A stretch of DNA of 64,000 nt, taken from assembly GCA_025677815.1 (NCBI GenBank), contig JAIXMP010000020.1, positions 496,001-560,000 of the forward strand, read 5' to 3'. Every line of letters begins with the position of its first letter. Position 1 is the stretch's first letter. Source of the stretch: Phascolomyces articulosus. Lineage: Eukaryota; Mucoromycota; Mucoromycetes; Mucorales; Lichtheimiaceae. The translations under genes were made by a program, and so were the position numbers. This document shows positions 38,320 through 50,871 of the stretch, one piece after another. The notes beneath the pieces were generated by a model. The model saw nothing but the letters and a program-made list of their open reading frames with translations, was not told the DNA's origin and ran no database searches.

Positions 38320-38351
<32 letters not shown>

Positions 38352-39564
38352 AACATCTAACTCCAATATATCGAAAAATGGGAAAGATCACACACCATCG
38401 GTCATAATTAAACTAAACTTGGTTATATATTTACATTATTAGTATCACTTTCAAATCTTAATTACGAGAAGGCCTGTGTACTATTTGATATTGGCACACT
38501 CTATACCCAGCTAGGATGTAATGAAAGTCGAATTTCTACAGAAGGTATTCGAAAATCATGCAACTTTTTTCAGGTAAGAAAAAAAAAGTGATATACTTCT
38601 ATTTCCAACCACTGACACATTTAGAAAACTCATATTAACTTTTTTTTTCACTCTCTACGACCCAATTTATCATGGATGGAATAATATAGAATGCTGCTGG
38701 ATGTTTCAAATATATTGAAAAAGAAATCCTTAGTGATTTTCGAGCAACACCACCCGATGATTTATGCGCGGATGCAATGCAAGCCTTGATTTCATTATCA
38801 CTTGCGCAAGCCCAAGAATGTATTTGGCAAAAAGCAGTAATGGAACATATGAAACATGGGACGATTGCTCGATTAGCCATCAAAGTAGCTGATTTCTACG
38901 AAGCCGTCTTGAACGATCATGATGTCTCTTTTTTCCCCAGTGAATGGAAACGCCATGTTCAAATTAAAGCATCGTATTTTAATGCTGTGGCACAGTACCA
39001 CAAGGCCAATGAATGTATTTCGCAAGGACGCTATGGTGAAGAAATTGGACGACTCCGATTGGCAGAAAAGAACAATCGTAAAGCCTTACATAGTATTGCG
39101 ACCACTTCCTCTTCTTCTGCAACCAATGGATTTTTTTTCAGTAATATGCGTGCCAACACTTCGATCATGCATGAATCCTTTACAGGTGAAGTGAGAAAAC
39201 TTCAAGAATCCATTGAACGTGATTTGGTCCGAGCGGAGAGGGATAATGATTTGGTCTATATGGAAACTGTCCCTGAACCTTCACAATTGCCACCTGTCTT
39301 GCGATCCGATATGGTCCGACCCATCGTACCGCCTGAAGTGGTTGACCCGACTCATTGGAAAAGAAAACCAAATGAAGAAATTCAACATCCATTGTTTGAA
39401 AATTTGGTCCCTTTTGCTGTTCATCAAGCTGCCAGTGTGTATTCGGATAAAAAAGAATATGTTGTCATTACTGATATTGTTGGACATTGTAATGAATTGG
39501 AAGAAGAAATGAAAGCGTGAGTATCCTAGCTTTGAGTGAATGGAAAAATAAAGATGAGTGAGGC

Positions 39565-39607
<43 letters not shown>

Positions 39608-40785
39608 CAGCTAAAAAACTAAAGAATCCTTGTACCCATATTAGACTCTATGAGGAATTATGTCTTCCTCGATGTATCGATACTATAGATCCAGATACTA
39701 TCCCTTCAACATTGATTGCATGTGCAGAAGAAGTTCAACATGAAGGAGGTGGTCAAGCATTACGGGATATGCTACAGAAGGTACAAGAAATGTCTATCAA
39801 AAACATGGAATTGGTGGATGAAGGATTTAATGTACTTGAAGAAGAAAATGAACAAGATGAAATCCTTCGACGACAATATGGCAGTTGTAAGTGACTAGGA
39901 ATTTTAAAATAAAGCAAGATGACGTGAAGGATTTTTTTTATGAAAGGAAAAAAAAAGAATGTGTGTATAAGGGGATGAAAAGTATTTTACCGACACCAAA
40001 TTTGATAACAAAGTAACAAACAAACAAACAAACAAAAACAAATAGTATGGTCCCGACCCCCTTCACAACAATTGACATCTGCTCTTCTCTCACAAGGTGC
40101 CAAATACCATGATACATTACAAGCAGCACAAAAAGCCGATCGTATTGTACGTGCCAAAGTGAGCAATTGGGGGAAAGCCATTGACATGTTATCCCATCCT
40201 GTCGCCGATATTATTGCCCATTTACCTTCTTTACGTAATGATGATAGTCTTGAATTCTCTCAACTGACCGAATTGATGCGTCGTTTACGAGCTTTATTAC
40301 AAGAGTGTGATGATGCAGCAACACGCAGAAAACGGACGATGGAGGAGGCCCATTCGTTATCTGCTGCAGATGATATTGCAGATGCATTGCTTGCCAAAGC
40401 CACTGAATTGACAGGAGGATCACCAACTGTCAAAATTGAACCTGCTCAATTCAATCAAGTATTTGCTCAAGAACTCAAGAAATACGATGGTTTTCTCAGT
40501 GTCATTCAAGAAGTTCATAATAATCAAATTCGTCAAATTTCTCGATTGAAAGAACTGCATGAACAATTTCAATTGATTGTACGTGCCAGTCCCTTGGCTG
40601 CAAAAAGAGAAAAAGCTATTCAAAATTTGGAACAAGCGTTTGTCAAATTTAAAGAAATTCGTTCCAATATGGTGGAAGGGATCAAATTTTATTCACAATA
40701 TGTGGATACCCTTTCACAATTTAGAGATGCTTGTGTGGATTTTGCATTGGCAAGGAGGTTAGAAGCTTCAGAATTGGCCAGGTAA
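37773..40785 (+). CDS. BRO1-domain protein, PalA/Rim20- or Bro1/ALIX-like
   Basis: BRO1 proteins bind ESCRT-III (Snf7) on endosomes. They act either in cargo sorting (Bro1/ALIX) or in ambient-pH signalling to Rim101/PacC (PalA/Rim20). Exons are 37773-38005, 38105-38150, 38264-38318, 38443-38573, 38690-39516, 39645-39886 and 40046-40785, giving 757 residues. The BRO1 domain (about 10-400) opens LSIPLRQTEEMEW and has FPFD|IGLEFAWHPVF and the YHKANEC…YGEEIGRLR helix pair. The rest is a helical V-domain. The D-I-G-x-E-F-x-W string is closer to PalA/Rim20 than to ALIX as I recall them. A long Pro-rich tail is absent. The end is uncertain: AGG-TAA at 40780-40785 could also be a donor (AG|GTAAAT) joined at 40949, giving the alternative ending DSPLKRG and a stop at 40973. 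Confidence 0.88.
39569..39604 (+). repeat. GA microsatellite inside a BRO1-gene intron
   Basis: About 18 GA units fill much of the 128-bp intron 39517-39644. Length change here would alter the intron size but not the protein. Confidence 0.9.
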
Positions 40786-41558
40786 ATCACAATTAGATTT
40801 TGTACAAAGGGGAGAGAGGAGGGTGCGACAGGGCGAAGGGTGGAATCTGAGGGTGTTTCTCTCTCTCTCTCTCTCATCAAAGCAGGGTTCTCTCCAATGT
40901 GATTACTTGTTGACTCACCACCATGAATATATATTTATATATCTATAGAGATAGTCCTTTGAAACGAGGTTAATATCATATTATATCATTGGCCACTATA
41001 TCCAATACGAAATAGCATCATTTTCACCATCACCAACCACCATTTAACATAACAACATTGTGATTTTTTTTCATGTGTTATCCATTGTCCCTTCAAAAAA
41101 CAAAAACAAAAAAGGACAACACGTATTATTACTATTATTATTATCTTTCTCCCTCTCCCCGAACAACATACATTCTTATTATTATTCCGCACTCGTCTCT
41201 CACCTATTCCATTATTATTATTTCATAGTTATCAAATGTAACATACCATGTTCTTTTTTTTCCTCTCTTTATAAATATATATCATTATATAAAAAAACCA
41301 AGTTTCTTATTTCATCTTTTTCATCGTGACAAAAAAAAAATATGATTTTACTAGATATCAATATGTGTATGTGAGAGAGAGAGAGTATGTGTGAGTGATG
41401 TAAGAAAACATTAATTAGGCATGATTATGTACATTAAAAAATCGAAGGTACATTTTACAACAAGGGGGTGAAAAAAAGGATAGGATAAAATAATGCTAAT
41501 GAGAGAGTGAAGAAATAAAATCTACTAGTACAACTTTGAAAAATGTGTGTGTGTGCGT
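40786..41558. other. Convergent 3' region between BRO1 and the HAL-type kinase
   Basis: It may include a small last exon of the BRO1 gene at 40949-40973. The rest is A+T-rich with TTA and CT/GA tracts and no supported gene. The kinase reads towards this interval from the other side. Confidence 0.5.
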
Positions 41559-43711
41559 TTATGACCGTTGTTGAGAAGTTCGTTTACTACTGCTATAAGC
41601 AGCAGCTGCAGCACCCGCAGATACTCTTTGTCGAGTACTCTTTTTGGATGTAGCGTGTGCAAGGTTAGAAGAAGATTTTAATACAACAAGATTACCACGA
41701 GTAAGGACATCACGACTAGAGGGCTCTACCACCAAATGATGAACATGGTCCATACTCGGTGTATCAGCATCGCATACTGGAATACCAGAGACCCATTCAT
41801 CTTGAATGACATCACAAATCAAACTACGTAAGCGCGGTTCTGGATCAAGCATACGACCAATCAAGGAACGTGATTCACGGGGTAACAAGGCAAGTAGTCT
41901 CGCAGCACCTTTGGTGGCAGGATTGAGAAAACTTTTGAATGCACTATCTTTGTCTGGGATAGCAATTCGCCAGGGGAATCTCCGGATGGTCATGCATATG
42001 TAAATCACAGCACACGACCATATATCTGCTTTTCGTGCATCGTATTCACGTTGAATGAATTGCTCCGGTGCAATATAAGGATCTGATCCTGAGACACCTG
42101 TGGGATCATCATGGATAGTATATAGGGAAAAAAATTGTATGTGTTTTATGTCAGTAAACATGTAGCATTCAATGAAAAAAAAAAGTGCGCCAAAAAAAGA
42201 ATTATTGTCTTACCTTTACTTGCATGAACATTTTTATCATAGGGATATTTAAAGATGGTTGCACAACCAAAATCGATTAATTTGACAATACCACGTTCAT
42301 CCAAGACAATATTATCCAACTTTAAATCGCGATGTGCAATACCAATGGAATGCAAATATTCGACACCATTCAACATTTGTCGCCAACAACAAGCAATTTC
42401 GTCATTGTCCATTTTACCACTCATGACTACATTAAACAAGTCATTGGGAGCATATTCCATAATTTCATAAAAGACAGCGCCTTCACGAATCATATCCAAC
42501 GTTTCAATCACATTGACATGGTGAAGTGTGGAACCTATACAAAATTCGGCCGTCACCTTCTTGATATATTCTTTTTCATTTTCACCTGTCAATCGTTTAC
42601 GAAATTGTTTAACTGCAAATGTTTTCCCGTCGGTATGACGACGAATGAGTCGTACGGATCCACCCGCACCTTTCCCGACAAAACGCCCTATAAAAAATCC
42701 ATTGGTTCATATGAGTCGAGTGATCATCATCCAATGTGACAAGTTGCATAAATTAGATTTAATAATATTTTTATTTTTATTTTTTTTGGTTGTGGTTGTA
42801 ATTCCTTTACCCCATTTTCCATAACGTGCTTCGATATCCTTGTTAAAATCATTGGCAAAGGAAAGGTCTGTTTTTCGACTAGAGGCAACGCTCAGATCAT
42901 CACTTGCATTGGAATGGTCCATACTTGGATATGTTTGAATAGGTTCATGAGCACTGAATCGTTTCTTTTTCTTTTTACCATTACTTTGCATTGGGGACGT
43001 TGGATTTTCATCTCCACTGGTACTATCATTCGATGTGGCCGTACTATTACTCGTTGTTCCTTTCAGGAATCGTTTGAGGTCATGAAAGATGGTATCTTTC
43101 TTTTTGATATGATGAAAATGCGTTTGTAGGTATCGATTGTTATATTTGGGTTTTTTGAATACAAATTGAGAAGGTGTAGCGGTGGAATCAATGGAGGAAA
43201 TAGAAGAAGCGGCACTTTTACTTCTTGGTCCTACAGTCGGTCGTTGTAAAAACTTGACACTTTTCTGTTCTTGTTCTTGTTGCTGTTGTTGAGGACCACT
43301 ACCACGGCCATTGCTATCGTTACTGCTCACATTACTTTTTACCGATAAGGAAGATCTAGGTGTATCGGGTGTAACAAAAGTGATGGACGTTATAATATTA
43401 TCATTGTTATTGGTACCAATGGTCGTATGAGTAGATTGTGTATTTTCTTTTGGAGTAGGTAATGGTTGTTGTTGTTGTTGTTGCTGACCAGGGCTATGTG
43501 GTGGTTGTGGTTGAACAGGTGTACCGGGGACAGATGGGTCTGGTGTAATATTTTCAAAATGATGAACACCATGTTTATTTCTGAATATCTTTGCTGGTTC
43601 ATTAAAATTCATAAATTGCATTCGATCTGTTAATTGTTTTAAACGTTGTTGTTTTTGAGAAGAAGATTCTGAACAAGACGACCGACGTACTTGAGTATCG
43701 TATTCCATCAT
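41559..43711 (-). CDS. Serine/threonine protein kinase of the fungal HAL (Sat4/Hal5/Npr1) family
   Basis: Kinases of this fungal group regulate plasma-membrane transporters such as potassium and amino-acid permeases. Exons 43711-42811, 42687-42214 and 42097-41559 give 637 residues. The first 295 are low-complexity (Gln, Ser, Thr, Pro) and probably regulatory. The kinase domain starts near residue 300 with the glycine loop GKGAGGSV (305-312). It continues with Lys327 (FAVKQF), Glu348 in helix C, HRDLKLDN with Asp421, DFG at 439-441 and an activation-segment end PYIAPEQF, so it should be active. HAL-type features are the YGKWG lead-in, the P-Y-I-A-P-E-x-F segment and the missing canonical T-loop Thr spacing. 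A Ser/Ala-rich basic tail follows. I cannot tell Sat4/Hrk1 from Npr1/Hal5 by eye, hence no symbol. Confidence 0.92.
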
Positions 43712-44751
43712 GATCGCAATGGTTGTGTGTTGTGTGTGTGATTATGATTATGTGATTGTGTATTATCTAATACGATATGAAGATATAGATAGATATAGAA
43801 CCCTTGCTTGAATTTTTTTTATTTCAAAAAAAAAGAGAAAGAAAAGAAAAGAAACAAGCATGAAAATAAATGCGGGATCACAAAAAAAAAAATTTAAAAC
43901 CTTGGCGGGACGGGAACGGGGATTGGTTGGTTGGTTACTTTTTTGGTTGACTTGGTTAAAGAAGATATCAAGAATGGATTTGGGGGTATATGATGATATA
44001 TATATATAAAAGAACGAGGTATCTATCTTCTTTTCTTGATAATATATATATATATATATATATAGAAAGATCTCTAAATGAATATATAAAAGTAAAAATC
44101 AAATAAATTGACAGCCAAGCCCAGTCAATATAGGAAAAAGAAGGGAGGGAAAAGGTTTTTGAAAAGAGACTTTTCTCCCTTATTTTTCTAATTATACCAA
44201 TCTTGATCATTTCTTTTTTACCACCCTCGTTTTTATTTCTCCTTCTCCCTGGATAACTCTTCTTTTTTTACATATATAAATATAAATGCCCCTCTCTTTC
44301 CCTCCCCTTCCACTCCTATCTTTCTTTCTATTTTATATATATTATACTTGCCACTCAACATAAAAAAAGAATGAGCATTGATAAGCGTAGTTAATCAAAT
44401 AATAACAAGGAGATAATATCTATAGAAGAGCAAGAGAACTCCCGATCAATGCCCACGAGCTCACTTTATTTCGAGTTTTTATACTTTTGTTCGTAATAGT
44501 AGTTAAAAAGTTTCATCATGTCGAGGTTTAGAGACTTAGAAATATGTATATATACAAATTATAACAAACAATTCTTTTTTTTTATTATCGCGGAAAATAA
44601 AGCAATCAAATAAATAAAGGAGAAGGTTGTCTAATTACTATTTGAGAAGAAGAAGAAAAAAAAGGGATTCTATCTATGTAGTATACAAAAAAAGATAACA
44701 ATATATTCAAGGGTAATTATACAAGAAGGGGAAATGATACACTTGTTTTTT
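43712..44751. other. Promoter region of the HAL-type kinase and 3' region of the GPCR gene
   Basis: The sequence is A+T-rich with TG/GT dinucleotide tracts next to the kinase start and TA repeats at 44042-44064. No third gene is supported. Confidence 0.45.
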
Positions 44752-47166
44752 TTACAGTTGACGAAGTACATCATTCTCTTCACTACTTGTATCGTTATTA
44801 TCACAAGCTTCTACATCATCGTCATCATCATTTTTGTTGGCATGTGATTCTTGTTGATCAGGGCTATTATTGTTGTTCAATTGTTGTGATTGTTGTTGTT
44901 CATCTTTCAATATATCACTAGGATATAAACGATAGTGGTTTTTAGAATCACGTCGATTAGGAAACCATGCTGTTTTCTTGGGCAATAATAATCTTGATGT
45001 ACTATTATTATTATTATTGCAATCTTCCATCATGGTACTACTGCTACCCTCTGTCGTTGTCGTTAAATCATTATTACTACGTGAACCTATCGGTTTATTG
45101 TATAAGGGATGATGATGGTGATCATACAGGTTACAATTATGATTATGTTGTTGATATTTTTGCCAAGTTGGTGATGTAGGTACACTCATGATGGTGGGGA
45201 TAGTGGCATTACTTTTGATGGAACCATGAGGTGATCTTTCTATTTCTTCAATAGAGAGTGGCGGTGAATAAATTATGCTTTGTGATTGAATGGGTTCCAA
45301 TGTAGGTCGTTTTAATATAGAGAGAGGAGGCGATGTGAATCCTGTTATGATTTCTGGTATGGCCATTGTTGGTTCAGGTGATGATGGTGCTGATAATGAT
45401 GATGAATTGAAAAGTTTTGTTGATCCAAAGATTGAATTAATTCCTTTATGTTGCGTTTGTTCTTCTCCATTACGACTGAATGCTTTTCGAATAGCATGAT
45501 GAAATGATGGATCAAACACAAATATAAGTAAAAGAAATATCCCTATAACAAATATGTGTATATACAAGGAGGTGAGTCTCATCGACATGTCAGAAAAAAA
45601 ACACATTGACCTAAAAAGGGAGTTGAGGGAGAGAAAGAGGGATACCAAGGAAGAAGGTTTATAAAGGAGGGGTAAAAGCCATTACTGGTTTTTTTTGAAG
45701 AAATAAAAAAGGAAGACAACACAGCAAGCAAAAAAAAAAAAGACAATAAAGTTTTTTTACGGTACCTTGCATGGGAATGCTCAAATAAGTCATAAACAAC
45801 ATAAAAGGGTTAATCTTTCCATCTCTGTAAGCCATTATGTAAACAATGACACTCCATATGCGCGATAGAATAAGAACTATAATGATTGATGTTGTTATGT
45901 AAAGTTTCAATAAGAATCAGGGACAAACATAAACGAGAAAATGATACCTTATTTAGAAGATCTTCTTTCATGTAAGGTTATCAAACTTTAAAAAAAATGA
46001 TCATCATCTACTTACTAATTGGAAACCAAATAACTCGACTTGCTACTTTTGCAACATAAGATACTTGTAATTGTTGTTTGCGAATGATTTTAATTGTTTG
46101 AAGGGTATGTTTTACTCGAGCTGATACTAATTTAAGGATATACTGAGGTCGTAAATATTTAATAGAAGGTAATCGAAAGCGTTTTCGTTTTTGTTGTTGT
46201 TGAGGTTGCTGCTGCTGTTGTTGTTCATTCATATTGTTATTTGAATCTATCACGGAGGCTTCTTCTTGACCCAATACATCTGTGATTGGATCTGCTTGCG
46301 GTGGACGAAAGAAAAGTGACCAAGGAAAAGAATAAAACCATTTATTTTTACGGTAATAAGTATTGTTGTGGCGACTTGTCATTTGCAGACGTAGCTGTTC
46401 ATTGATAATAAATTCTTCTCGCCACATTTTCCCAAGTACCAATACCAAGGCAACCAAACAATAAGCCGTAGAGACAAGGATCCAGACATAAAGTCCCATG
46501 ATTGTCCAAAGTGTAGTTGTCTTGGAATCTGGTTGCCAATACCAACATTCGTGCAGGTTCATGTTGTAGTTGTAAGCTTCCACATTTGGAAAGAGGGGAA
46601 TTACAGCAATGATAAAAGCGGCAATAAAACTGGCTAATAAATACCATTTTTCAAGGTGTTTGCTTTTTTTTTCATGAACAAAGACGATTTGCAAGTTGAC
46701 AGCAATAGCCGTAATGCAAATAGTACTAAAGATATTGGAAAATACATAAAAGAACATGATTGTATTACATGCATCACGATTTCTCGCCTTTTCCGAATTG
46801 ATTCGAAATATACCTGACAACATTTTTTTTAATGAATGGCATTAGTTTTAAAACATGTCAATATTTTTTGAACAGAATTTCTCACTCATTCCTTTCCTAA
46901 AAAACAAGAATCATTTTTAGTTATTTACCAGATATCCCCAATAAAATATGAGCAAGGGTTGAATAAACAATCAATCGTAATGTCAATCGATCGTGCTTTG
47001 GATCGAAATACCGAATGAATGCATAACCAGCAAGGACAAAAAAACAACAAACGAATGAAATGTAGAAAAGGATAGTACAGACAGAGCTTCCAAGTCGATG
47101 AAGTTCTATAGGAGCTCCTCCATTGTCTATCTCTGTTTGGTTGAAACGATTATTGAAGCTATCCAT
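44752..47166 (-). CDS. Seven-helix G-protein-coupled receptor, cAMP-receptor-like
   Basis: Exons 47166-46929, 46813-46016, 45876-45766 and 45542-44752 give 645 residues. Seven hydrophobic segments can be counted: VCTILFYISFVCCFFVLAGY, the LIVYSTLAHILLG region, FYVFSNIFSTICITAIAVNL, YLLASFIAAFIIAVI, WILVSTAYCLVALVLVLG, IWFPI…SRIWSVIVYI (split by an intron) and LSIPMQGIFLLLIFVF. The N-terminus has possible N-glycosylation sites and no signal peptide. The long third cytoplasmic loop carries polyglutamine. The roughly 250-residue tail is Ser/Asn/His-rich, then strongly acidic (DDDDDVEACD). The layout matches fungal cAR1-like/Git3-type receptors that sense nutrients or extracellular signals through a G-alpha protein. 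The ligand cannot be read from sequence. Confidence 0.85.
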
Positions 47167-47604
47167 TGCAACATGTTGTCAACGTTTCGTTTCTTGATGG
47201 GAATCCTTTTTTTCTATTTGATATGATTTTTTCTTGAACAAAAGGATGGTGTATGTGTGTGTGTTGTGTTGATTATAAATAAATAGAAGATGGATAAAAA
47301 GATGTGCCTAGTTTATTACCCCAGATGATAAATATATAAAAATGGAACAAGAAGAAAAAAGAAAAAATCTTAGGATTAAACAAAAAGGAAGGATTCGGAC
47401 GACCTTAAAAAAAAGCACCACCTGGTTTCACAGGAGTTCAATCGAAACGTCGGAACACAGCGAAACTTATTTTAAACTTGTTCACACTGTAAGACAAGTT
47501 TTTAATTTTTTTTATTTAAAGACACTATACTATATAGACATATTTATAGATCGATAGAAATGATAAAGGATCCAATGGATGGATGATATTATTGTTTAAA
47601 TGTT
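47167..47604. other. Intergenic region between the GPCR start and the acyl-CoA dehydrogenase end
   Basis: These 438 bp contain the GPCR promoter on the minus strand. A 71-codon frame (47342-47557) is Lys/Glu-rich at first and has no splice or homology support. I see no gene. Confidence 0.5.
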
Positions 47605-49546
47605 TTAAAGCTTGGCTTTAGAAAGGATTTCTTCACGTCTTGCTTGTTGACGTTTTTGTAATTCCACAATTTCAGATGAGCGTTTTAATTCAGCTTTACC
47701 AAGTTGTTGTAAATGAACCTAAATAAAAAATATTTTAATAAAGTTTAAAAACAATAATTGGATTAGATTTTAGTGGATGTGAGAAAAAAAAATTAGCCCC
47801 AACACCACACTTTTTTTTTTCGTTTCTTGAGAGGCAATAAATAATTCCAATAATTGTCCGGGTTTATAATTAAAACAAATATAAAAATAATAATCTCCTC
47901 TTCAAGAAGTAGTAATGGTTCGGTGATGATTAAAAAAATTATTTCCTTCGTTTCATCATCAAAAGAAGCTAAAAAAAATAAGCTTTACCTCATCTGGACC
48001 ATCAGCAATACGTAAATATCTGGCATTCACAAAAATATGAGGTAACTTGGTGACTTGAGAGACACCAGCTGCGCCATGAGCTTGAATAGCTCGATCAGCT
48101 ACAGTTTGAAGCATGTTTGGAACAGCCACCTATATATGAGAGAATAGGGATGTTAATATGAGACAATGGCGATCTTTATATAGTAATAATATAACTTTAC
48201 CTTGGCAATGGCAATTTCTCGCTTAGCATTCTTTGCTGTCACTTCATCAATCTTTTTTGCTGCACTAAGAACAAGGAATCGAGCTTGTTCAATTTCAATA
48301 CGACTCTTTGCAATATTTTCAACAATGGAACCATGTTCTGCCAAAACCTTGCCAAATGTTCGTCTTGAAGGATCAGTTACACGAGCAATCATTGTATCGA
48401 GGGCATAGGTTGCCATACCAATACAACGCATACTAGTATTTAAATAGAATTGTTAATGAATTATATAATTATTCAATAACCTAAAAAAAAAATGCGAACA
48501 TTTATATTATAATAATTACCAATGATGAATTCTACCAGGACCCAAACGACCTTGAATAATTTCAAATCCACGACCTTCACCAAGGACAATATTTTTGACA
48601 GGAATACGGACATTATTAAATACGACCTCCCAATGTCCATGAGGAGCATGATCATAACCGACGACACTAAGAGGACGAATCATTTCAATACCAGGTGTAT
48701 CGCGAGGAACAATCACCAAACTTTGTTGTCTGTGGATATTGGCGTTGTCCTTGTCTGTTTTACCCATAACCAAAAGGACTTTACAATTGGGATTGTTGGT
48801 ACTGGAAGCAAACCATTTACGACCATTGATGACATATTCATTGCCTTCACGACGAATACTGGTTTCGATGTTGGTAGCATCAGATGAAGCGACAGCAGGT
48901 TCAGTCATGACAAAGGCAGATCGGATTTTACCATCCAAAAGTGGTTTTAACCATTGTTCTTTTTGTTCTTCGTTACCATATTTAGCGAACACTTCCATAT
49001 TACCCGTATCAGGTGCGGAACAGTTCCTATTGTATTATAAAATTTTATCATTTTTTTTTTTTTTTTTTTTGCATAAATGAATAGAAAATGGAGTTGGAAA
49101 AAAAATGTGTTGAATATCTGTGCTTACATTGCTTCAGATGAAATGGCACAGGTACCAGTTAATTCAGCAATCAGTGAATATTCGAGGTTGCTCAAGCCGC
49201 CACCATAGCTGCTATACTCGTGGCCCAAGAACAAGTTCCATAAACCAAGCGAACGTGCTTTGGTTTTAAGTTCTTCGAGGATGGGAGGGATGACCTTCCA
49301 GCGATCTTCACCTTTACCCATTTGTGCTTCATAGAGCGCTTCAGCAGGAATACAGTCGTTCTAATAATTGATATAATGGCAGGATATTAATAGAGTTAGA
49401 AAAGAGTCATAATATATTATAGATAATTCAGTAGTTTTTTATATCGTATTTATAAATACCTCGATGAAATCCTTGGCTTTAGCATACAATTCGTGGAATT
49501 TGGGAGACAAGAGTTTGGGATCAAGTAAATTGCAGGAAGCTGACAT
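47605..49546 (-). CDS. Acyl-CoA dehydrogenase (ACAD11-like), with a peroxisomal targeting signal
   Basis: This FAD enzyme introduces the trans-2 double bond into acyl-CoA in beta-oxidation. Exons 49546-49460, 49360-49128, 49026-48520, 48432-48201, 48129-47989 and 47718-47605 give 437 residues. Family motifs include the flavin-contact string [16 protein letters not shown], the GRKWFASS motif, [18 protein letters not shown] and [10 protein letters not shown] near the catalytic end. The sequence type is the ACAD10/11 group rather than short- or medium-chain mitochondrial enzymes. The C-terminus is …SKAKL, and AKL fits the PTS1 rule (S/A/C)(K/R/H)(L/M). The N-terminus ([14 protein letters not shown]) shows no clear mitochondrial presequence. 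I infer a peroxisomal enzyme. The electron acceptor, ETF or oxygen, cannot be told from this sequence. Confidence 0.93.
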
Positions 49547-50871
49547 ATTGACGACTTTTTGTTTCTTTGAAAATAAAAGATTGAAGTGTTTGGTAAAGAG
49601 AAGAAAAAAAAAGAGGAAGAAAAAAAACGAGTTTTATTCTTTATGTTTATGCACCTTTTGGAGGTAGGGGAATTTTATGCAGCTTGGATGACAAAACAAG
49701 GCAACACCGTGGGTATAGTTGCACACGTTTTATTTATTCAAGTAAACTTTTTCCCAATTTCCTGAAAATTTATTTGGTTACTGGTAATCCGTAACAAGAT
49801 GTTTACTAATTGGCGTTATAAAATGATATAATCATACCAATTTCTATTACTCGTATAATAATATTGTTTTCTAGGACAATCAACATCTTTAAACAGATAG
49901 AATGATGGATATATTATCAAAAAAAGAAAACAATCAATGGAACGCGTCTTCACTTTCTTCTGCATTAATATTCTGTTACTCAAATGATTGAGGGTCGTGG
50001 GAGTTAAAATTAACTGATTCACCTCACACTTTTCCCAGGTGCCAAATGAATAAAAGTAGGCTTTTATGTTGCTTATTTGAGGTTGACATATGGTCCGCAG
50101 AGTTGGATCAATGATTGAGCGTATCTTAGATTTATCAGCCTATGTGTTGGAATCATGATATATTCAATCAGTAAAAAAGAAATAAAGCACTCATGAAATA
50201 CCATGCAATGATCACTAGGTAAATACAAATTAAGCCTTCTATCTATACAACTTGTATATTAAATAAGTTTTATTTTTGATATGTCATTATATTAGTATAA
50301 TTAAATGCAATGCGCTTATTTTATATTTTGTGAACAATCACAATAAGTGAGCACCAAGCTTGCGAAAGTTTTCCCAACAGCCAGCGCTTCGCATTGGCAT
50401 CTTGAACTCAAAGAAGTATGTACTAGCAGTTCAATTAATAATTTCGTAGCTTATTGTGTTTTTTTACCAAAAGTGAATTAATTGTTGATTATCTGATAAT
50501 ATTATAATAAAGTTGTGTTTATGTGACCAGCTGTATTTATTTAGGAACTGTTGTCATAATCCAAGTGTAATAACGATTTTTGAAAGAGCAGCAGAAGTCG
50601 TTTTATATCTATAGACAGAGTCTCAAAGTCATACAACATGAGCAAGACGATATATTATTTACTAGATGATTTCTTGAACGAAATATATATTTTTAAAATA
50701 GACATGGAAGCACATCTTATATCAATAACAACAATAACAGTGTGAGTGCCCAATGCATTCATGATGTCCTGTCCAATCAAAAGGCACTTCTTTATTTCGG
50801 AATTTCAATAGGCCGCAAGACTATGCGACAAGCGTCGCCAGGCAACTGTTCTAATCCTCCCTTTTGAAATC
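49547..50871. other. Divergent intergenic region between the acyl-CoA dehydrogenase and RPS16
   Basis: It holds promoters for both genes. A CCAAT motif (CCAATCA, about 50773) lies 100 bp upstream of the RPS16 start. I see no tRNA or other gene. A G+C-richer patch at 50360-50410 (CAGCCAGCGCTTCGCATTGG) has no coding support. Confidence 0.45.

Noticed and set aside
37773..40785. Firm naming of the BRO1-domain gene as RIM20 or BRO1
   Set aside because: The BRO1 domain is clear, but the decision between PalA/Rim20 and Bro1/ALIX rests on a few residues recalled from memory, and a phylogeny would be needed.
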